10,728 nt of DNA, taken from NCBI GenBank assembly GCA_002717185.1, contig PBDC01000008.1, positions 37,562 through 48,289 on the forward strand. Direction: 5' to 3'. The notes beneath the pieces are model-generated. The model was not told the origin of the DNA. It ran no database searches and saw nothing but the letters and a program-made list of their open reading frames with translations. The stretch comes from Rhodospirillaceae bacterium (GTDB lineage: Bacteria > Pseudomonadota > Alphaproteobacteria > UBA8366 > GCA-2717185). The position numbers and the translations under genes are program-made. Positions 8,736-10,728 of this stretch are shown one piece after another. The number at the start of each line of letters is the position of its first letter. The first letter of the stretch is position 1.

Positions 8736-8851
8736 CGCTGCTTCGCTTAGCGCACCATGTTCTTTCTGTTTTTGCTGTTGCCGCGGGTACCCGCACCCTC
8801 ATAGATTTACCATTGAAGGTCGCACAGAAGCTCTTCATATCGAAGCTGACC

Positions 8852-8878
8852 TTGCGGGCCGAAAGCAACCTTTCGCAA
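8852..8878. other. Compact hairpin in the pre-proS gap
   Basis: CGAAAG (8860-8865) and CTTTCG (8870-8875) form a perfect 6-bp stem around a 4-nt loop. Alternatively TTGCG (8852-8856) pairs with CGCAA (8874-8878) outside a 4-bp inner stem, leaving a bulge. There is no T-run on either side, so it is not an intrinsic terminator. It lies upstream of the proS promoter, so it would only be in RNA that reads through from DUF1467 or from an unseen small RNA. Confidence 0.3.
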
Positions 8879-9065
8879 TTCTCGCTTCACCAGCCCTTAG
8901 CAAATTCTGCGTGAAGGAAAACTCTATCATTCTGGGCGCGATATCAGCCAGGCCCACCGAAACCTCAATGCCCACCACCACCTAATAGCCTTATGCACCG
9001 GCGTCGGGCCTATGTGTGACATTGACAACCGGGAGATGCTCGACGAACCGGAGACAGTCCGATGA

Positions 9066-9081
9066 AGTGATACCGATCACA
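9066..9081. promoter_or_regulatory. CRP/FNR-like palindrome
   Basis: AGTGATACCGATCACA matches the CRP-family pattern TGTGA-N6-TCACA at all but the first position, and its 14-bp core GTGAT-N4-ATCAC is perfectly symmetric. The FNR-type pattern TTGAT-N4-ATCAA is related but matched less well. It is non-coding and lies more than 300 bp upstream of the proposed proS promoter, too far for classical activation. A nearer unseen transcript or chance are both possible. Confidence 0.25.
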
Positions 9082-9160
9082 GCCCCATGGCAGACAGTGC
9101 CTGGGCAGGCGCAAATATCTTCTGAATAGCCGCTGGTAAGCGTGTAACTACCTATCTCGA

Positions 9161-9183
9161 GTAAAACATTGTGGTAAACAATG
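9161..9183 (-). terminator. Possible weak intrinsic terminator after the DUF1467 gene
   Basis: Starting 33 nt past the DUF1467 stop, the transcript has a perfect 6-bp stem (CATTGT / ACAATG, 9178-9183 with 9167-9172, 5-nt loop) followed directly by TTTTA. The stem is AT-rich and the U-run short, so termination would be partial at best. Its place at the end of the rnj-mce-DUF1467 group supports the reading. Confidence 0.35.
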
Positions 9184-9216
9184 CCTTCAAACAAATCGAG
9201 CCAAATTATGTTTGCA

Positions 9217-9456
9217 CTACACTGCATCCCGAATGCTGATCCACCCGGCGTTGGCCACTAACCAGACGGTCACAGTGATGACGAAAGAAATTACCGTCGT
9301 CACGCCCACCTTCATCCATAGCCGCGGGTTTTCCGGAGCACCCACCTCGTGTCCAGGTTCGGGATCGTCCGGGCGCTTGATCCCCCAGGGCAGGACCATA
9401 AAAAACACCATCCACCAAGTGATGATGAAAGTGATGCCCGTGCCAACCCAACCCAT
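9217..9456 (-). CDS. DUF1467 family small inner-membrane protein
   Basis: A 79-residue protein with two predicted membrane helices (about 5-24 and 49-71) joined by a polar loop. The loop carries the family hallmark LPWGIKRPDDPEPGHEVGAP (22-41), and PRLWMK precedes the second helix. This matches the DUF1467 family, which is confined largely to alphaproteobacteria and found between mce and proS; its function is unknown. The ATG at 9456 is 6 nt after the mce stop, so the two are very likely co-transcribed and coupled. The stop is TAG. I do not assign a function; the conserved neighbourhood alone does not show one. Confidence 0.88.
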   Translation of the reverse strand: MGWVGTGITFIITWWMVFFMVLPWGIKRPDDPEPGHEVGAPENPRLWMKVGVTTVISFVITVTVWLVANAGWISIRDAV

Positions 9457-9462
9457 CAGACC

Positions 9463-9867
9463 CTAAACCTGCTCGAGCTCAACAAGCGCGCCGGCAAAAT
9501 CCTTAGGATGCAAGAACAGGACCGGTTTATCGTGCGCACCATTCTTCGGCTCACCGTCGCCCAGAACGCGCGCACCCTTTTGAACCAACCGGTCTCGTGC
9601 AACATAGATATCCGACACCTCGTAGCATATGTGATGCATACCGCCAGAGGGATTCTTGTCAAGGAAGGACTGTATCGGCGACCCCTCGCCAAGGGGATGC
9701 AGCAGCTCAATCTTACTGTTGTCCAGTTCAACGAAGACGACGGTGACACCATGCTCTGGCAGAGCCTTCGGTTCAGTCACGGTAGCACCCAGCGCGTTGC
9801 GGTAAATAGCCCGTGCAGCCTCTAAATCGGGAACGGCTATCGCCACATGGTTCAATCGACCGATCAT
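9463..9867 (-). CDS. mce: Methylmalonyl-CoA epimerase
   Basis: Converts (2S)- to (2R)-methylmalonyl-CoA so that B12-dependent methylmalonyl-CoA mutase can feed propionyl-CoA carbon to succinyl-CoA; cytoplasmic. The 134-residue protein is a glyoxalase/VOC-fold epimerase with two beta-alpha-beta-beta-beta repeats. Metal-ligand candidates are His7 (LNHVAI), Glu54 (KIELL), His78/79 (GGMHHICYEV) and Glu130 (ALVELEQ). Start choice: a GTG at 9870 lies one codon upstream of the ATG at 9867. GGGAG sits 8 nt before the ATG but only 5 before the GTG, and homologues begin MIGRLNHVAIAVPDL, so the ATG is preferred. It lies about 24 nt after the RNase J stop and 6 nt before the DUF1467 start. No mutase or propionyl-CoA carboxylase gene is in the window. 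Confidence 0.94.
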   Translation of the reverse strand: MIGRLNHVAIAVPDLEAARAIYRNALGATVTEPKALPEHGVTVVFVELDNSKIELLHPLGEGSPIQSFLDKNPSGGMHHICYEVSDIYVARDRLVQKGARVLGDGEPKNGAHDKPVLFLHPKDFAGALVELEQV

Positions 9868-9891
9868 CACATCGTCTCCCGAAACCTGCGC

Positions 9892-10728
9892 CTAAAGACG
9901 CACAAGATGTACATCAACCGGGGGCCGTTTGCCACATAGGGCCCGCAACCGCCGGCGCACCGCTAACCGAACCGCCTCGTGAACATGTTCGTCCTTGTTT
10001 CCAGATTTACGCGGCAATTCCTCCACTGCGTCTACAGCCGCTTCAATCAAAGAACTAGCGATCTCACAATCCACTTCCAAGTCGAAGACGCCGTGGGTGG
10101 ATACTTGAGGATCAGCTTGTAGATGGCCCCACTCATCAACAACGACGGTTACGACCGCTGCACCGCTGTTCAGCATCTTACGGCGTTCCCGGAGGGCGCT
10201 GCTGCCCATCGAGATCAACCGATTGCCGTCCAAAGCTAGCCTGCCGCTGAACACCTCATCTACCACTTCGGCCTTACCTGGAGCGAGTTTGAGAAGAGTG
10301 CCGTTAGGGGCCAAATGGGCTTCCTGGACCTGGCACTCCTGTGCCAGTTGCACGTGCGCCTGCATGTGGCGCATCTCACCATGCACGGGAACAGCAATCT
10401 GCGGTTGAATCCATTGATACATCTGCACCAATTCGTCCCGCGCCGGGTGTCCCGATACATGGATATACTGTTCGTCGTGCGTGGTAAGCAACTCTAAACC
10501 CAATTCCGTCAACCGGTTCTGCAACCGGCCAATTGATTTTTCGTTACCGGGGATGACACGGCTGGAGAAGATCACCACATCTCCAGGGTCAAGCACGACG
10601 TCCGGATGATCGGTCCGAGCTATCCGCGCCAGGGCCGCTCGGGGCTCACCCTGGCTGCCCGTGCAAATCAGTAGGACCTTGTCTCGCGGCAACAGCGCCG
10701 CCTCTTTCGGGGATAAAAAACGCGGAAT
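9892..10728 (-). CDS. rnj: Ribonuclease J, C-terminal half (5' end beyond window)
   Basis: RNase J is a metallo-beta-lactamase/beta-CASP nuclease with 5'-to-3' exonuclease and endonuclease activity in mRNA decay and rRNA maturation. The frame is open from the right edge to the TAG at 9892-9894, giving 278 residues, about half of the usual 550 or so. The visible part starts within the beta-CASP domain: ICTGSQGEPRAALARIA, then HVSGHPARDEL (a conserved His of the active site region) and VPVHGEMRHM (the metal-binding motif that returns to the beta-lactamase fold). A linker and the small C-terminal domain, ending in a basic VRRRLRALCGKRPPVDVHLV, follow. No true start is visible: an internal TTG at 10692 is not the gene start, because in-frame coding (FLSPKEAALLPRDKV) continues upstream of it. 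It heads the rnj-mce-DUF1467 group. Confidence 0.95.
   Translation of the reverse strand: MPRFLSPKEAALLPRDKVLLICTGSQGEPRAALARIARTDHPDVVLDPGDVVIFSSRVIPGNEKSIGRLQNRLTELGLELLTTHDEQYIHVSGHPARDELVQMYQWIQPQIAVPVHGEMRHMQAHVQLAQECQVQEAHLAPNGTLLKLAPGKAEVVDEVFSGRLALDGNRLISMGSSALRERRKMLNSGAAVVTVVVDEWGHLQADPQVSTHGVFDLEVDCEIASSLIEAAVDAVEELPRKSGNKDEHVHEAVRLAVRRRLRALCGKRPPVDVHLVRL

Larger units (their letters stand above)
8669..9216. other. 548-base gap between DUF1467 gene and proS without a convincing gene
   Basis: No reading frame here resembles a known protein. The longest candidates are a 78-codon minus frame (9227-8991) that overlaps the DUF1467 stop by 11 nt, a 77-codon minus frame (8868-8635) that runs into proS, and a 65-codon plus frame (8717-8914). 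The first has third-position GC of only about half (41 of 78 codons, counted by eye), a poor ribosome site and no recognisable motif. I see no tRNA cloverleaf. The stretch does contain a possible terminator (9164-9183), a CRP/FNR-like palindrome (9066-9081), a compact hairpin (8852-8878) and the proS promoter (8707-8735). It may be a regulatory spacer, a decayed gene, or host an unannotated small RNA. Confidence 0.6.

Noticed and set aside
8635..8868. 77-codon minus-strand frame running into proS
   Set aside because: It overlaps the conserved proS start in another frame and crosses the proS promoter; no homology recognised.
8717..8914. 65-codon plus-strand frame
   Set aside because: It overlaps the proS promoter, has no recognisable family and no clear ribosome site, and all neighbouring genes are on the other strand.
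9868..9870. GTG as the start of mce
   Set aside because: The next codon is ATG, is better spaced from GGGAG and matches the family N-terminus.
10690..10692. TTG as the start of RNase J
   Set aside because: Family-like coding sequence continues upstream to the window edge, so this is an internal codon of a truncated gene.

Overview
This window looks like an ordinary core-genome segment of an alphaproteobacterium. Every confident gene lies on the minus strand, so transcription runs from high to low coordinates. The order is RNase J, methylmalonyl-CoA epimerase, a DUF1467 membrane protein, a short prolyl-tRNA synthetase, a LolC/E-family permease, LolD, DnaE, ribosomal protein S2 and EF-Ts. Together with the short ProRS, the DUF1467 gene and a single Lol permease, this order is typical of alphaproteobacteria. 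Rhodospirillales-like is my best guess; I cannot name a genus. I see no phage, insertion sequence, CRISPR, tRNA or rRNA.

Layout in the direction of transcription. (1) 10728-9217: the C-terminal half of RNase J (its start is beyond the right edge), then mce and the DUF1467 gene, separated by about 24 and 6 nt. (2) 9216-8669: a 548-base stretch with no convincing gene. It holds an AT-rich hairpin followed by TTTT soon after the DUF1467 stop, a CRP/FNR-like palindrome, a second compact hairpin, and a good sigma-70-like promoter just before proS. (3) 8668-5420: proS, lolC/E and lolD, with an 8-nt gap and then an 8-nt overlap, a translationally coupled cluster. (4) 5336-1875: dnaE, 83 nt after lolD, with its own Shine-Dalgarno. 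(5) 1874-1694: an intergenic region with a promoter for rpsB, a dyad over its -35 box and a foldable leader. (6) 1693-1: rpsB, then tsf, which runs off the left edge.

Functionally the window groups housekeeping jobs: RNA decay (RNase J), propionyl-CoA metabolism (Mce), proline charging (ProS), lipoprotein release from the inner membrane (LolC/E with LolD), chromosome replication (DnaE) and translation (S2, EF-Ts). I found no undescribed system. The points most worth a second look are regulatory: the rpsB leader and its -35 dyad, and the unexplained 548-base gap that appears to split an otherwise tight cluster. At protein level, residue choices suggest a PHP domain of DnaE without nuclease activity, a ProRS without a full editing domain, and an S2 with a long acidic tail.
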